DNA from: Limisphaera sp.
GTDB lineage: Bacteria > Verrucomicrobiota > Verrucomicrobiia > Limisphaerales > Limisphaeraceae
Reading direction: 5' to 3'
DNA length: 64,000 nucleotides
Assembly: GCA_025057755.1 (NCBI GenBank)
Contig: JANWVC010000005.1
Coordinates: forward strand, 382,071 to 446,070
Positions 47,575 through 56,366 of the stretch are shown in pieces. Numbering within the stretch: the first letter of the stretch is position 1; every line of letters starts with the position of its first letter. The position numbers were made by a program, and so were the translations under genes. The notes below the pieces were generated by a model. It had not been told where the DNA came from. It worked only from the letters and a program-made list of their open reading frames with translations, and made no database searches.

Positions 47575-47804
47575 CCTGAGTGCGAGCTTGGTTTGGATAG
47601 GAGGCGGCCTTCTGCATGCCGGGGGTGGAAGAGGATCTACGTTTGGGAACGCTCATGAGGTTTCGTGAACGGCCGAAGAGTCCCTTATGGAAAGAAACTT
47701 GCAAGATCGGCACTCTGTGGCGTGAGAAGGTCCGTTCGCGCGATCACGCAACAACGTAACGTGAATGATTGACGGAAGGCGGACAGGATTCGCGGGAGGT
47801 TGGT

Positions 47805-48032
47805 ATGCTGGAGAAGCCTTATCGGAGTTTGGTCAAAGCAGTCTCGTGGCGCGTCACGGGCACATGTGACACGATACTGGTTTCTTTCGTGGTCACCGGG
47901 CGGTTCAAGAAGGCTGTCTCCATCGGACTGATCGAGCTGTTTACCAAGATCATGCTTTACTATGCGCACGAGCGGTTGTGGAATCGGATACCCTTTGGAC
48001 GGGCCAAAGGGTCGGATGGCCAAAGCATTTGA
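47805..48032 (+). CDS. DUF2061 membrane protein
   Basis: This is a 75-residue protein: KPYRSLVKAVSWRVTGTCDTILVSFVVTGRF, then KAVSIGLIELFTKIMLYYAHERLWNRIPFG. It fits the small DUF2061 family with two membrane spans, whose members often sit beside sulfate-assimilation genes in other bacteria. I start at the ATG at 47805, which has GGGAGG 6 bases upstream; the open frame begins 12 codons earlier. It leads the cys cluster, 48 bases before cysK. Its function is unknown. Confidence 0.87.
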   Translation: MLEKPYRSLVKAVSWRVTGTCDTILVSFVVTGRFKKAVSIGLIELFTKIMLYYAHERLWNRIPFGRAKGSDGQSI

Positions 48033-48080
48033 GTAAGCGAGCTTGAATCACACGGATGTGAAGCGACGGAGGACCAAGAC

Positions 48081-49043
48081 ATGCCCTTGTTTCCTGACAT
48101 TGTTGGCACGGTCGGACGTACCCCTTTGGTGAAACTTAATCGGATCACAGCCGGCTTGGATGCCACCATTGCGGTTAAATGCGAATTCTTTAACCCCCTT
48201 AGCAGCGTGAAGGACCGGATTGGCTACTCCATGATCGCGGCTGCGGAAAGAGACGGGATCCTCACGCCTGACACCACGATTATAGAACCCACGTCGGGCA
48301 ACACGGGAATTGCGCTCGCCTTTGTCGCGGCTGCGCGAGGGTACAAGCTTATTCTAACAATGCCGGAGACCATGAGCTTGGAGCGCCGCACCTTGTTGGC
48401 CATGTTGGGGGCGAAGCTGGTGTTAACTCCCGGTCCGGAAGGCATGCGCGGGGCCATTCGCAAAGCCGAGGAGTTGCACCGGGACATTCAACCCTCGTGG
48501 ATTCCGCAACAATTTGAAAATCCGGCCAACCCGGAAATTCACCGTCGCACCACAGCCGAGGAAATTTGGGCCGACACCGCAGGTAAAGTGGATATTTTTG
48601 TGGCAGCGGTGGGCACTGGCGGGACCATCACCGGGGTCGGCGAAGTCATCAAATCCAGAAAGAAAGATTTCAAAGTAATCGCGGTGGAACCCAAAGATTC
48701 ACCCGTGATCACGCAAACTTTACGGGGCGAACCTGTCAAGCCCGGTCCGCACAAAATCCAGGGAACCGGGGCAGGGTTTGTCCCCAAGGTGCTGAACCTC
48801 CAGATTCTCGACGAAGTGATCACCGTTACCAACGAGGATGCTTTTGCCATGGCCCGTCGTTTAGCCCTGGAGGAAGGCATCCTGGCAGGCATCTCCAGCG
48901 GGGCCAATGTGTGGGCAGCCCTGCAGGTAGCCAAACGGCCGGAAAACAAGGGCAAACTGATCGTTACCGTCGCGCCCAGCACGGGGGAACGGTATTTGAG
49001 CACCCCTTTGGCCGATGAGGCCCGTCGTCTGGTACAGGCTTGA
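48081..49043 (+). CDS. cysK: Cysteine synthase A (O-acetylserine sulfhydrylase)
   Basis: The 320-residue PLP enzyme makes cysteine from O-acetylserine and sulfide. It has [12 protein letters not shown], the PLP lysine in [35 protein letters not shown], the phosphate-binding [11 protein letters not shown] and [12 protein letters not shown] near the C-terminus. GGAGGACCAAGAC precedes the ATG. It is followed after 17 bases by cysI. Confidence 0.96.
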   Translation: MPLFPDIVGTVGRTPLVKLNRITAGLDATIAVKCEFFNPLSSVKDRIGYSMIAAAERDGILTPDTTIIEPTSGNTGIALAFVAAARGYKLILTMPETMSLERRTLLAMLGAKLVLTPGPEGMRGAIRKAEELHRDIQPSWIPQQFENPANPEIHRRTTAEEIWADTAGKVDIFVAAVGTGGTITGVGEVIKSRKKDFKVIAVEPKDSPVITQTLRGEPVKPGPHKIQGTGAGFVPKVLNLQILDEVITVTNEDAFAMARRLALEEGILAGISSGANVWAALQVAKRPENKGKLIVTVAPSTGERYLSTPLADEARRLVQA

Positions 49044-49060
49044 AGCAGCAGCAAGGGTTT

Positions 49061-50755
49061 ATGAATGCGGGCAAAACCGAGAGCGGTCTGACTCGAAACG
49101 AAGCATTGAAAACGGGATGCCCCACGTTGGCCGGCACGATTGCGGCCACGTTGGCCAATCCGGATGTAGATCATTTTAGTGACGAAGATTACGAATTCCT
49201 AAAATTTCATGGTGTCTATCAACAAGACGACCGGGATCTGCGTAAGAGTGGGAAAAAGTACATTTTCATGGTTCGGGGCCGGATCCCGGGCGGGGTCATG
49301 ACGCCGCATCAGTGGGCTGTATTTGACGAGCTGGCAACTCGATACGGCAACAATACGCTGCGGATTACCACTCGTCAGAGCATCCAGTTTCATGGCGTGG
49401 TGAAGTCCGGCCTCCGACCGTTGATCCACGGCATCAACGAGTGCTTATTGTCGACGCTGGCCGCCTGCGGCGACGTCAACCGCAACGTAATGGCTCCGCC
49501 CACGCCGGCCTACACGCCGGCCCGGGCCGAGGTCTTCGAAGATTGCCGGCGTGTGGCCGATGCGCTGAAACCGCGCACACCTGCTTATCACACGATTTGG
49601 GTCAATGGAATCGAGCTGGACCTCAACCAGGCGGCGAACCGTGATTTTATGGACCCCCTCTACGGCGCCGGTTATCTACCTCGCAAGTTCAAGACTGCCT
49701 TTGTCATCCCGCCGATTAACGACGTCGACATTTTGACCAACGACCTTGGGTTTATTGCCATCGTGGAGAACGGTCAGCTGGTGGGTTACAACGTGGCGGT
49801 TGGCGGCGGCATGGGCCGCAGCCATGGCAACGCGCAGACATATCCACGGTTGGCGGATGTGCTCGGTTTTCTGCCACGCGAGAGGCTAATCGAGACAGCC
49901 AAGGCTGTCTTGACCATCCATCGTGATTTCGGGGACCGTACCAATCGCAAGCATGCTCGATTGAAATATGTAGTGGCCGAACGCGGGATCGATTGGACAC
50001 GCGCAGAGGTCGAAGCCCGGGCTGGTTTTAAATTGCAGCCACCACGGCCATTCCAGTTCACCACCACAGGTGACCTGCTCGGCTGGCATCGTCAGGTGGA
50101 TGGACGGTGGTTCTTCACAGTTTACGTGGAGTCCGGCCGCGTGAAGGACCTGCCTCATCGGCAGCTGAAAACGGCTTTGCGCCGCATCGCCGACCGCTGG
50201 TCGGATCTGGAATTTCGCCTGACTCCCAACCAAAACCTCATCTTGGCTAACGTGCCCGAACCCGTTCGGCCCGAGCTGGACGGGTTATTGCGGGAGCACG
50301 GCGTTTGCACCGATCGGCAGACCACGGTCATTCGCGCAGCGGCACTTTCATGCCCGGCCTTGCCGACCTGCGGCTTGGCATTGGCTGAGTCCGAGCGGTT
50401 CTTGCCGAGCGTCTTGGATCGGTTGGAGGCCATCGCTGCAGAGCTGGGGCTGCAGGATCAGGAGATTATCGTGCGCATGACCGGATGCCCTAATGGCTGC
50501 GCCCGCCCCTACATGGCGGAGATCGGACTGGTGGGCAAGGCACCCGGTCGATACCAGGTCTGGCTCGGCGGGAACGAGGCCGGCACCCGGCTCAATCGCT
50601 TGTGGAAAGACACCGTCAAGGATGTCGAGCTCGAGGCAGAATTGCGCAGCCTCTTGGAGCAATATCGCAAAGGGCGGCATCCTCATGAGCGCTTCGGAGA
50701 CTGGGCTGTAAGGGTTTTGTGGCCTCAAATCGAAGCCTCTGTACCTGCCTCATGA
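49061..50755 (+). CDS. cysI: Assimilatory sulfite reductase hemoprotein subunit
   Basis: The 564-residue protein reduces sulfite to sulfide using siroheme and a [4Fe-4S] cluster. It has the two-fold repeated nitrite/sulfite reductase fold, with LRITTRQSIQFHGVVK (siroheme/sulfite contact), KYVVAERGI, and the cluster cysteines in SCPALPTCG (CX5C) and MTGCPNGCARP (CX3C). I start at the ATG at 49061, which has AAGGG upstream; an alternative TTG at 49040 overlaps the cysK stop. No CysJ flavoprotein is encoded here, so the electron donor (NADPH through CysJ, or ferredoxin) is undetermined. It overlaps cysH by four bases. Confidence 0.93.
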   Translation: MNAGKTESGLTRNEALKTGCPTLAGTIAATLANPDVDHFSDEDYEFLKFHGVYQQDDRDLRKSGKKYIFMVRGRIPGGVMTPHQWAVFDELATRYGNNTLRITTRQSIQFHGVVKSGLRPLIHGINECLLSTLAACGDVNRNVMAPPTPAYTPARAEVFEDCRRVADALKPRTPAYHTIWVNGIELDLNQAANRDFMDPLYGAGYLPRKFKTAFVIPPINDVDILTNDLGFIAIVENGQLVGYNVAVGGGMGRSHGNAQTYPRLADVLGFLPRERLIETAKAVLTIHRDFGDRTNRKHARLKYVVAERGIDWTRAEVEARAGFKLQPPRPFQFTTTGDLLGWHRQVDGRWFFTVYVESGRVKDLPHRQLKTALRRIADRWSDLEFRLTPNQNLILANVPEPVRPELDGLLREHGVCTDRQTTVIRAAALSCPALPTCGLALAESERFLPSVLDRLEAIAAELGLQDQEIIVRMTGCPNGCARPYMAEIGLVGKAPGRYQVWLGGNEAGTRLNRLWKDTVKDVELEAELRSLLEQYRKGRHPHERFGDWAVRVLWPQIEASVPAS

Positions 50756-51408
50756 ATCGGGAGTTGCTGCAACAATGGAACGACGCGCTGCAGGCTCGGC
50801 ACCCTCGGGATACCATCCGATGGGCCGTGCAACAGTCCGAGGGTCGCGTCGTTGTATCCACAAATTTTCGACCGTACGAGGCGGTTTTGCTGCACATGTG
50901 CGTTTGCGAATACCCTGATATGCCCGTCCTATGGGTGGATCACGGTTACAACCGTCCGGCCACATATCGACATGCAGAGGCACTCCGGACACTTTTGAAA
51001 CTGAACCTCAAAATTTATCACCCTCGCATCTCCGCAGCACATCGAGATGCCGTGTATGGTCCTCTGCCGGGACCGGATGATGAAGAAGGACTGAGGCAGT
51101 TTAGTTTGCTGATGAAACTGGAACCCTTTCAGCGGGCCATGCGGGACCTGGCGCCCAAAATTTGGTTAACGGCTTTACGCAGGGTCCAGAATCCTCATCG
51201 GGCAAACTTGGAAATGGTTGTTTGGGACGAAACATTTCATGTTTTGAAAGTTAGTCCCCTACTTCATTGGACGGATTCGCAGATGGAGTCCTATCTCCAA
51301 GAGCACGGCTTGCCCAACGAATGGGATTACCATGATCCGGCCAAAGCCGATGAGAAACGGGAATGCGGCCTGCACGCCGGATGGAAGTCGCAGAAGCTGG
51401 GGGCCTAA
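50752..51408 (+). CDS. cysH: Phosphoadenylyl-sulfate reductase-like protein, shortened near the C-terminus
   Basis: The 218-residue protein has the CysH core: VVVSTNFRPYEAVLLHM, VLWVDHGYNRPATYRHAEAL, LKLNLKIYHPR, KLEPFQRAM, WLTALRRVQNPHRANL and the active cysteine in ECGLHAG. It lacks the paired cysteines that hold the [4Fe-4S] cluster of APS reductases. It is therefore of the PAPS type by that criterion. Unusually, the segment that normally lies between HGL and ECGLH (containing GDxHTT) is reduced to about 20 residues. DHGY replaces the usual DTGY. The ATG overlaps the cysI stop. A strict PAPS reductase would need an APS kinase, which is not visible in the window. Confidence 0.85.
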   Translation: MNRELLQQWNDALQARHPRDTIRWAVQQSEGRVVVSTNFRPYEAVLLHMCVCEYPDMPVLWVDHGYNRPATYRHAEALRTLLKLNLKIYHPRISAAHRDAVYGPLPGPDDEEGLRQFSLLMKLEPFQRAMRDLAPKIWLTALRRVQNPHRANLEMVVWDETFHVLKVSPLLHWTDSQMESYLQEHGLPNEWDYHDPAKADEKRECGLHAGWKSQKLGA

Positions 51409-51456
51409 GGGAAATCCTCGCTGGTTTTTTTTTCTCGGCACTTGCCGGTCTTGACC

Positions 51457-52362
51457 ATGAAGGGAACGTACCAACTGGACCATTTGCAGTACCTAGAGAA
51501 CGAGGCCATTCACGTCTTGCGGGAGGTCGCAGCCGAGTTCGAACGTCCGTGCATTTTGTTCTCTGGCGGGAAAGATTCCATCTGTTTATTGCGGCTGGCA
51601 GAGAAAGCGTTTCGGCCCTCACCGATTCCCATGCCTTTGCTTAATGTCGATACGGGCCATCATTTCCCCGAATTGAACGAGTTCCGAGACCGCCGTGCCC
51701 GTGAGCTCGGCGCGCGCTTGATCGTACGCAAGGTTGAGGACGCCATCGCCCGAGGCATTGCGGTACCGGCGCCTGGGGAGGTCAGCCGCAATCGCTTGCA
51801 GATCCCCACTTTGCTGGCTGCCATTGAGGAGTTCCGCTTTGACGCCTGTGTGGGGGGAGCGCGCCGTGACGAGGAAAAATCTCGGGCGAAGGAGCGTTTC
51901 TTTAGTTTCCGCGACGCATTTGGGCAATGGGATCCCCGCAATCAGCGCCCGGAGGTATGGAACCTTTACAACACGCGCGTCAATCCTGGGGAACACATGC
52001 GGGTGTTTCCGCTCTCCAATTGGACCGAGCTGGACGTGTGGGAGTACATCCGGAAGGAAAAATTGGAAGTCCCGAGAATTTACTTCAGTCACAGACGCCT
52101 ATGCGTTCGTCGCCAGGGCCAATGGCTGGCCGTTAATGAGTTTCTCCCGCCACAACCCGGCGAGGAGGTCCGTGAACTGCGCGTCCGGGTTCGGACCATT
52201 GGTGACATCATCAGCACCGGAATGATTGAAAGTCCGGCTGACAGTCTCGATGACATCATCGCCGAAGTCGCGGCCGCACGTGTGACGGAGCGCGGGGCTC
52301 GAGCGGATGACCGCACGGGCGACGCTGCCATGGAAGATCGCAAACGCCTCGGTTACTTCTAA
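51457..52362 (+). CDS. cysD: Sulfate adenylyltransferase subunit 2
   Basis: The 301-residue PP-loop ATPase subunit makes APS from sulfate and ATP together with the GTPase CysN. It has HLQYLENEAIHVLREVAAEF, the PP-loop FSGGKDSICLLRL, LNVDTGHHFPE, ACVGGARRDEEKSRAKER, NPGEHMRVFPLSNWTELDVWEYI and the C-terminal RVRTIGDIISTGMIES, ending in RLGYF. ATG at 51457. Directly upstream is a run of nine T residues (51425-51433) with no obvious hairpin. Its partner cysN is not adjacent but 1.1 kb downstream. Confidence 0.95.
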   Translation: MKGTYQLDHLQYLENEAIHVLREVAAEFERPCILFSGGKDSICLLRLAEKAFRPSPIPMPLLNVDTGHHFPELNEFRDRRARELGARLIVRKVEDAIARGIAVPAPGEVSRNRLQIPTLLAAIEEFRFDACVGGARRDEEKSRAKERFFSFRDAFGQWDPRNQRPEVWNLYNTRVNPGEHMRVFPLSNWTELDVWEYIRKEKLEVPRIYFSHRRLCVRRQGQWLAVNEFLPPQPGEEVRELRVRVRTIGDIISTGMIESPADSLDDIIAEVAAARVTERGARADDRTGDAAMEDRKRLGYF

Positions 52363-52379
52363 AACGTATCATACCTGCT

Positions 52380-53120
52380 ATGGAGGATTTTTGGACCGTC
52401 ATGTTAATCGGATTTGCCGCCCAAATGGTGGATGGAGCATTGGGCATGGCCTACGGGCTGACGGCTTCCTCGTTTCTTCTGGCCACGGGTCTCCCGCCGG
52501 TCCAAGTGAGCGCCACGGTGCATCTCGCTGAGGCCTTTACTACGGGAGCTTCTGCCATCTCACACCACAAGTTTGGCAACGTAGATGGCGATCTGTTCAG
52601 GCGTTTGATCTTACCCGGTTGTCTTGGCGCCTGCATCGGCGCGTATCTTTTATCCTCTTTGCCCGGGGAAAAGTTGAAGCCCTGGGTGGCCGGTTACATC
52701 ATGATCATGGGGGCAATTGTATTCGCCAAAGCCTTCACGCAGATACCTCCCGTCCGGGTTGCCGGCCGGGTGAGCAGTTTGGGGTTCTTTGGAGCTTTGG
52801 TGGATGCCATGGGCGGAGGTGGTTGGGGGCCCATAGTGACCTCCACGTTGCTCGCACGAGGCAATGAAGCCCGTTTCACCGTGGGCACGGTGAACGCCGT
52901 GGAGTTTTTTGTTACATTGAGCTCCTCGGCAGTGTTCCTGGTTACAGTGGGATTGGGCTTGTGGAAAATTGTTCTGCCATTGGCCTTGGGGGGGTTTTTT
53001 GCAGCTCCACTGGCAGCCTACGTATGCAAGCTGGTGCCCCACCGCATCATGCTCGCAGTGGTGGGCCTGGTCATCATTGGCGTAAGTTTTCGCACGCTTT
53101 TCAAAGTATTGTCGGGCTAG
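52380..53120 (+). CDS. TSUP (TauE/SafE) family sulfur-compound transporter
   Basis: This is a 246-residue membrane protein with seven or eight spans. It has the family opening MLIGFAAQMVDGALGMAYG, then ATVHLAEAFTTGASAISHH, LPGCLGACIGAYLLSSLPG and a second repeat with FGALVDAMGGGGWGPIVTSTLL and GTVNAVEFFVTLSSSAVF. Its location between cysD and cysN suggests sulfate uptake or sulfite handling, as proposed for other TSUP proteins in cys operons. It starts 17 bases after cysD. Confidence 0.9.
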   Translation: MEDFWTVMLIGFAAQMVDGALGMAYGLTASSFLLATGLPPVQVSATVHLAEAFTTGASAISHHKFGNVDGDLFRRLILPGCLGACIGAYLLSSLPGEKLKPWVAGYIMIMGAIVFAKAFTQIPPVRVAGRVSSLGFFGALVDAMGGGGWGPIVTSTLLARGNEARFTVGTVNAVEFFVTLSSSAVFLVTVGLGLWKIVLPLALGGFFAAPLAAYVCKLVPHRIMLAVVGLVIIGVSFRTLFKVLSG

Positions 53121-53444
53121 AAGTCGGGCGGCACGTATTCACGGGGGTGTGGGAATGCGGAAGCAATTCCGGAATCAGGCAATTGCTCAGGCCCCGAGCC
53201 CGAGAACTTGGGCCTGGATTGGGGGCGGCGCCCAGCCCTGCCCTCGGTCGGGGTACGGCCGGTGGGTTTTTAGCCGGGTCTCGATTTCCCACCGGACCCT
53301 CGAAGGCTTCCCTACGGGAGCACGAATCGAGCGCAGTCTTCCAAAGAGTGCAACCGTACATCCGAGTGGGAAGGAAACAGCGAGAAGTTTGGCCCCTGTC
53401 GTCGAAGAGGCCGGTCACTGCTTCCATTAAAGGAAAGTAAAACC
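53121..53444. other. Leader of cysN with several hairpins
   Basis: This 324-base spacer has no supported gene. It contains a perfect 8-bp stem CCGGTGGG (53259-53266)/CCCACCGG (53288-53295) with a T-rich loop, and smaller GC-rich hairpins upstream (for example GCCC/GGGC near 53190-53212). The stem is not followed by a T run. AAAGGAAAG precedes the cysN ATG. Confidence 0.4.
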
Positions 53445-54764
53445 ATGTCAACGCATACTCGTCCCGTAGAGATCCTCCGATTCAACACATGCGGCAGTGT
53501 CGATGATGGTAAGTCGACGCTGATAGGTCGATTATTGTACGATTCCAAGAATCTGATGGAAGATCAGCTTGAGGCATTGCAGCGCTCTGCTGATCTGACT
53601 GGAGGCGGCCAAGTCAACCTGGCGAATATCACCGATGGTCTTCGGGCCGAACGAGAACAAGGCATCACCATCGACGTGGCGTACCGTTATTTTGCCACGC
53701 CGCGTCGGAGGTTTATCGTCGCCGACACGCCGGGGCACGTGCAATATACACGCAACATGGTCACTGGTGCCTCAACGGCCAACCTTTCGGTGGTATTGGT
53801 AGATGCGCGCCAGGGAGTCACCGAGCAAACCCGACGACATGCTTGTATCGCCGCTTTGTTGGGGATTCCGCATATTGTCTTCGCAGTTAACAAAATGGAT
53901 TTGGTCGAGTGGAGCGAGCGGCGTTTCTTGGCAATTCGCGCGGAGATTGAGGCATTCTTACCTAAATTGGACGCGTTCCGCGATGTGAAATTCATCCCCA
54001 TCAGCGCTCTCCACGGCGACAACGTGGTGGATCCCTCGCCCCGGACACCATGGTATGAAGGGCCAACTCTGCTGCGACATCTGGAAACCGTGCACATCGC
54101 CAGCGACTGGAATTTGACGGCATTACGTTTTCCGGTTCAATGGGTTAACCGCCCTCATCGGCCAACCGACTCAGCACTGCATGATTTCCGCGGTTTCAGC
54201 GGCCAATTGGCCGGGGGAATCGTCCGCACCGGCCAATGGGTTCTTGTGTTGCCCTCAGGTTGGAAGACCACGGTTCGCGAAATTTGGACCCCCGAAGGAA
54301 TCGAGGCTGAGGCATTTTGCCCCCAAAGTGTTACACTCGTTTTAGAGCACGACCTGGATATTAGCCGTGGCGATATGATCGTGTCGCCGGACCAATTGCC
54401 GGGAATGAGTCAGGAAATCCAAGGCCGCGTCTGCTGGATGCATCCCAAGCCCTTGATCGCGGGTCGTAAGTTTCTGCTGAAACACACCACTCAGACGGTT
54501 CAGGCAGTTGTCACGTCTTTGGAAAGTCGCTTGGACATCGCCACATTTGAAGCGGAGCCGGGGCCCTCAGAACTCGGTCTCAATGATATTGGTGAGGTGC
54601 GTCTTCGTACATCGAGGCCTCTCATTTACGACGGCTACGGCTTTAACCGCATGACCGGTTCGTTCATTCTAATTGAGCCGGGGACAAACGCCACCGTAGC
54701 CGCAGGGATGTTACGGTCTCCCTCTGAACCGGCACGTTTGGAATACACCGACTTCGCTATTTAA
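53445..54764 (+). CDS. cysN: Sulfate adenylyltransferase subunit 1 (GTPase)
   Basis: The 439-residue translation-factor-like GTPase drives APS synthesis by CysD. G motifs are clear: GSVDDGKSTLIGRLL, ITIDVAYRYF (switch I), DTPGHVQYTRNM (switch II) and NKMDLV. EF-Tu-like beta-barrel domains 2 and 3 follow (FRGFSGQLAGGIVRTGQWV; LGLNDIGEVRLRTSRPL). The chain ends after domain 3, so there is no fused APS kinase (CysC) as in many CysNC proteins. It has its own 324-base leader. Confidence 0.95.
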   Translation: MSTHTRPVEILRFNTCGSVDDGKSTLIGRLLYDSKNLMEDQLEALQRSADLTGGGQVNLANITDGLRAEREQGITIDVAYRYFATPRRRFIVADTPGHVQYTRNMVTGASTANLSVVLVDARQGVTEQTRRHACIAALLGIPHIVFAVNKMDLVEWSERRFLAIRAEIEAFLPKLDAFRDVKFIPISALHGDNVVDPSPRTPWYEGPTLLRHLETVHIASDWNLTALRFPVQWVNRPHRPTDSALHDFRGFSGQLAGGIVRTGQWVLVLPSGWKTTVREIWTPEGIEAEAFCPQSVTLVLEHDLDISRGDMIVSPDQLPGMSQEIQGRVCWMHPKPLIAGRKFLLKHTTQTVQAVVTSLESRLDIATFEAEPGPSELGLNDIGEVRLRTSRPLIYDGYGFNRMTGSFILIEPGTNATVAAGMLRSPSEPARLEYTDFAI

Positions 54765-54766
54765 AG

Positions 54767-54794
54767 TCCGGTGCGGCCGTCACTCCGCACCGGA
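54767..54794 (+). terminator. Strong hairpin after cysN, probable terminator without T tract
   Basis: TCCGGTGCGG (54767-54776) pairs perfectly over 10 bp with CCGCACCGGA (54785-54794) around an 8-base loop, starting two bases after the cysN stop. There is no T run after it, so it may work with Rho or protect the 3' end. Confidence 0.5.
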
Positions 54795-55451
54795 GAAAAC
54801 TCCACACACCGGTGGTTGCATCCAGAAAACACACATAATCCCGGGGATGAACTTGGGTGCCAACCTGAAGGAAGGCTGAAATATGCCGAAATCCAGCGGC
54901 GGGGTATTAGAACAACGGGCGAAGTCTTCTGCATGAAGCATCTCAAACGCGGCCAAAACCGCCAAGGGCTTTGCAACCGATTCTGGCTAAACTTTTTCCG
55001 ACTTGTTAGGGAACCTTTGCTGGATCACCATTCATTTCATGCCTCCAGACCGGGCGACCTAACAAAGCCCAACTGTTGAAGCAGACTTCTTATGTCCGGT
55101 CATCCTCACTCTGCCTCCTTTCGGGCTGGGTTACGACCTGCTCAAGCATCAGATATCGGGCTTTGGGCTTATCAAAACTGCAGATGCAACGCTGCTTCCG
55201 TGTCCTATTTCGACCGTGTTTTATCCGAACATGCGCAGGCATCAGGCGAAGGACACGCTGGTAAATTCCGCAGATCCGCTCCCACTACGGCCTCCAACAA
55301 CCCGGGCAGGTAGAATAGCTTTGCGTCATGGTCGCGCATCCCGCCGGGGCTTGACATTTCATTGCTGCCGGAGCGTGCCGGGCTGAGCAGATGCCTCCCG
55401 ACCCACCCGGCAGCATGTTGCTCCGCCCCCGCAAACCGTGTCCGCATGACA
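54795..55451. other. Intergenic region, nothing recognised
   Basis: About 650 bases with only short overlapping ORFs that have no recognisable domain or ribosome site. No RNA gene was recognised. Confidence 0.4.
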
Positions 55452-55643
55452 CTACCGAGCCATCCCATGAAACGTGGCAACGGCCGGGGCATGGGACGGC
55501 ACCGCCGGTTCCGTGGCCTCAACCACACGCCGCATCTGGGCAAACCACCACTCGGCACGGGCACGGCGGCGCTCGACCGGGGTGATTCGTTTGCGCAACT
55601 CCGATCCCAGCTTCAGCTCAAGTTGCCTGGCAATGGTTTTCAT
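55452..55643 (-). CDS. Small basic hypothetical protein
   Basis: This 63-residue ORF reads MKTIARQLELKLGSELRKRI, then a run rich in arginine (VERRRARAEWWFAQMRRVVEA). It starts at an ATG with GAGGG seven bases upstream on the minus strand, which supports translation. Small basic proteins with a similar 'QLELKL…RRRA…WWFAQMR' plan are, to my recollection, frequent in Verrucomicrobiota, but no function is known. The ORF sits alone between unrelated plus-strand genes. Confidence 0.55.
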   Translation of the reverse strand: MKTIARQLELKLGSELRKRITPVERRRARAEWWFAQMRRVVEATEPAVPSHAPAVATFHGMAR

Positions 55644-55919
55644 AGTCCCTCAAACTTTTTTTTGATCACCATGATGCCAAGTGGGGTCGGACAAATGTTG
55701 GGGTAGGACAAATTTTTTGCGGTCGTGAGTCTCAGGCCGTGCGGCATCCAAGCAAGTGAGATTGGTATTTGTCCCCAGTTCTCATGACATGCCTTGAGTG
55801 GGACAGTTGGATATGGTGTTGTTGTGTCCATACGGACTCGACCGATCGCGAACCAGTTGATGAGATCAGCCAAGATAAACCAGCGCGCGTCCGGGCTTTC
55901 GGGACGTCTCCCACGCATC

Positions 55920-56345
55920 ATGGGGCTGTGGCTGATGGGCAGTTTATGGGTTATAGGAGGGGTTGGTTGTGGCCGCACGGGCGGCTCTGCCAACTCCCTT
56001 GATGAAGCCGATGCCATCACCCAGCGTTTAAAGGGTGAGGATTCGCAGTCTGGTGGGGCGAGGGCAACGACTCACAACACAGCCCTTTCAAACGTAGAAG
56101 CTGCCGGGCCGAAGGGGACTCCCCGTGGGGGCAGAGACCATGAACCTTCTCATTCCGCAACGCCCGTAGATTTGCGTAGCCTTACGCAGGCCCTTCGTCG
56201 CTATAGTGCCGAAAAACGTCGTGTGCCGAGCTCGTTGGAGGAAATAGTCGCGGCTGGCTATCTTGAGGCCCTCCCAGAGCCTCCGGCGGGCATGCGATAC
56301 GCCATCAATCCGGCTCGTGTAGAGGTTCTTTTAGTGAAGCGTTAA
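55920..56345 (+). CDS. Probable lipoprotein with pseudopilin-like C-terminal domain
   Basis: From the ATG at 55920 the protein (141 residues) begins MGLWLMGSLWVIGGVGC, a lipoprotein signal with the acylated cysteine at residue 17. A polar linker follows. The last 55 residues (LTQALRRYSAEKRRVPSSLEEIVAAGYLEALPEPPAG) resemble the globular end of GspG-type pseudopilins, without the N-terminal pilin helix. The open frame extends 42 codons upstream, but that part has no signal. It is 21 bases before a real pseudopilin gene, so the two are probably cotranscribed and may act together. Confidence 0.65.
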   Translation: MGLWLMGSLWVIGGVGCGRTGGSANSLDEADAITQRLKGEDSQSGGARATTHNTALSNVEAAGPKGTPRGGRDHEPSHSATPVDLRSLTQALRRYSAEKRRVPSSLEEIVAAGYLEALPEPPAGMRYAINPARVEVLLVKR

Positions 56346-56366
56346 CGGTAGGAAAACGTTCCTGCG

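Larger units (their letters stand above)
47103..47804. other. Leader region of the sulfur-assimilation genes
   Basis: About 700 bases with no supported gene. The part from about 47300 to 47455 is noticeably AT-rich and contains a TTGACA hexamer. Downstream lies a zone of alternative base pairing (47506-47574). Both are listed separately. I find no match to known SAM, cobalamin or other riboswitch cores. Confidence 0.5.

Noticed and set aside
51422..51435. T run before cysD as a terminator after cysH
   Set aside because: There is no GC-rich hairpin directly upstream, and the gap between cysH and cysD is only 48 bases, consistent with one operon.
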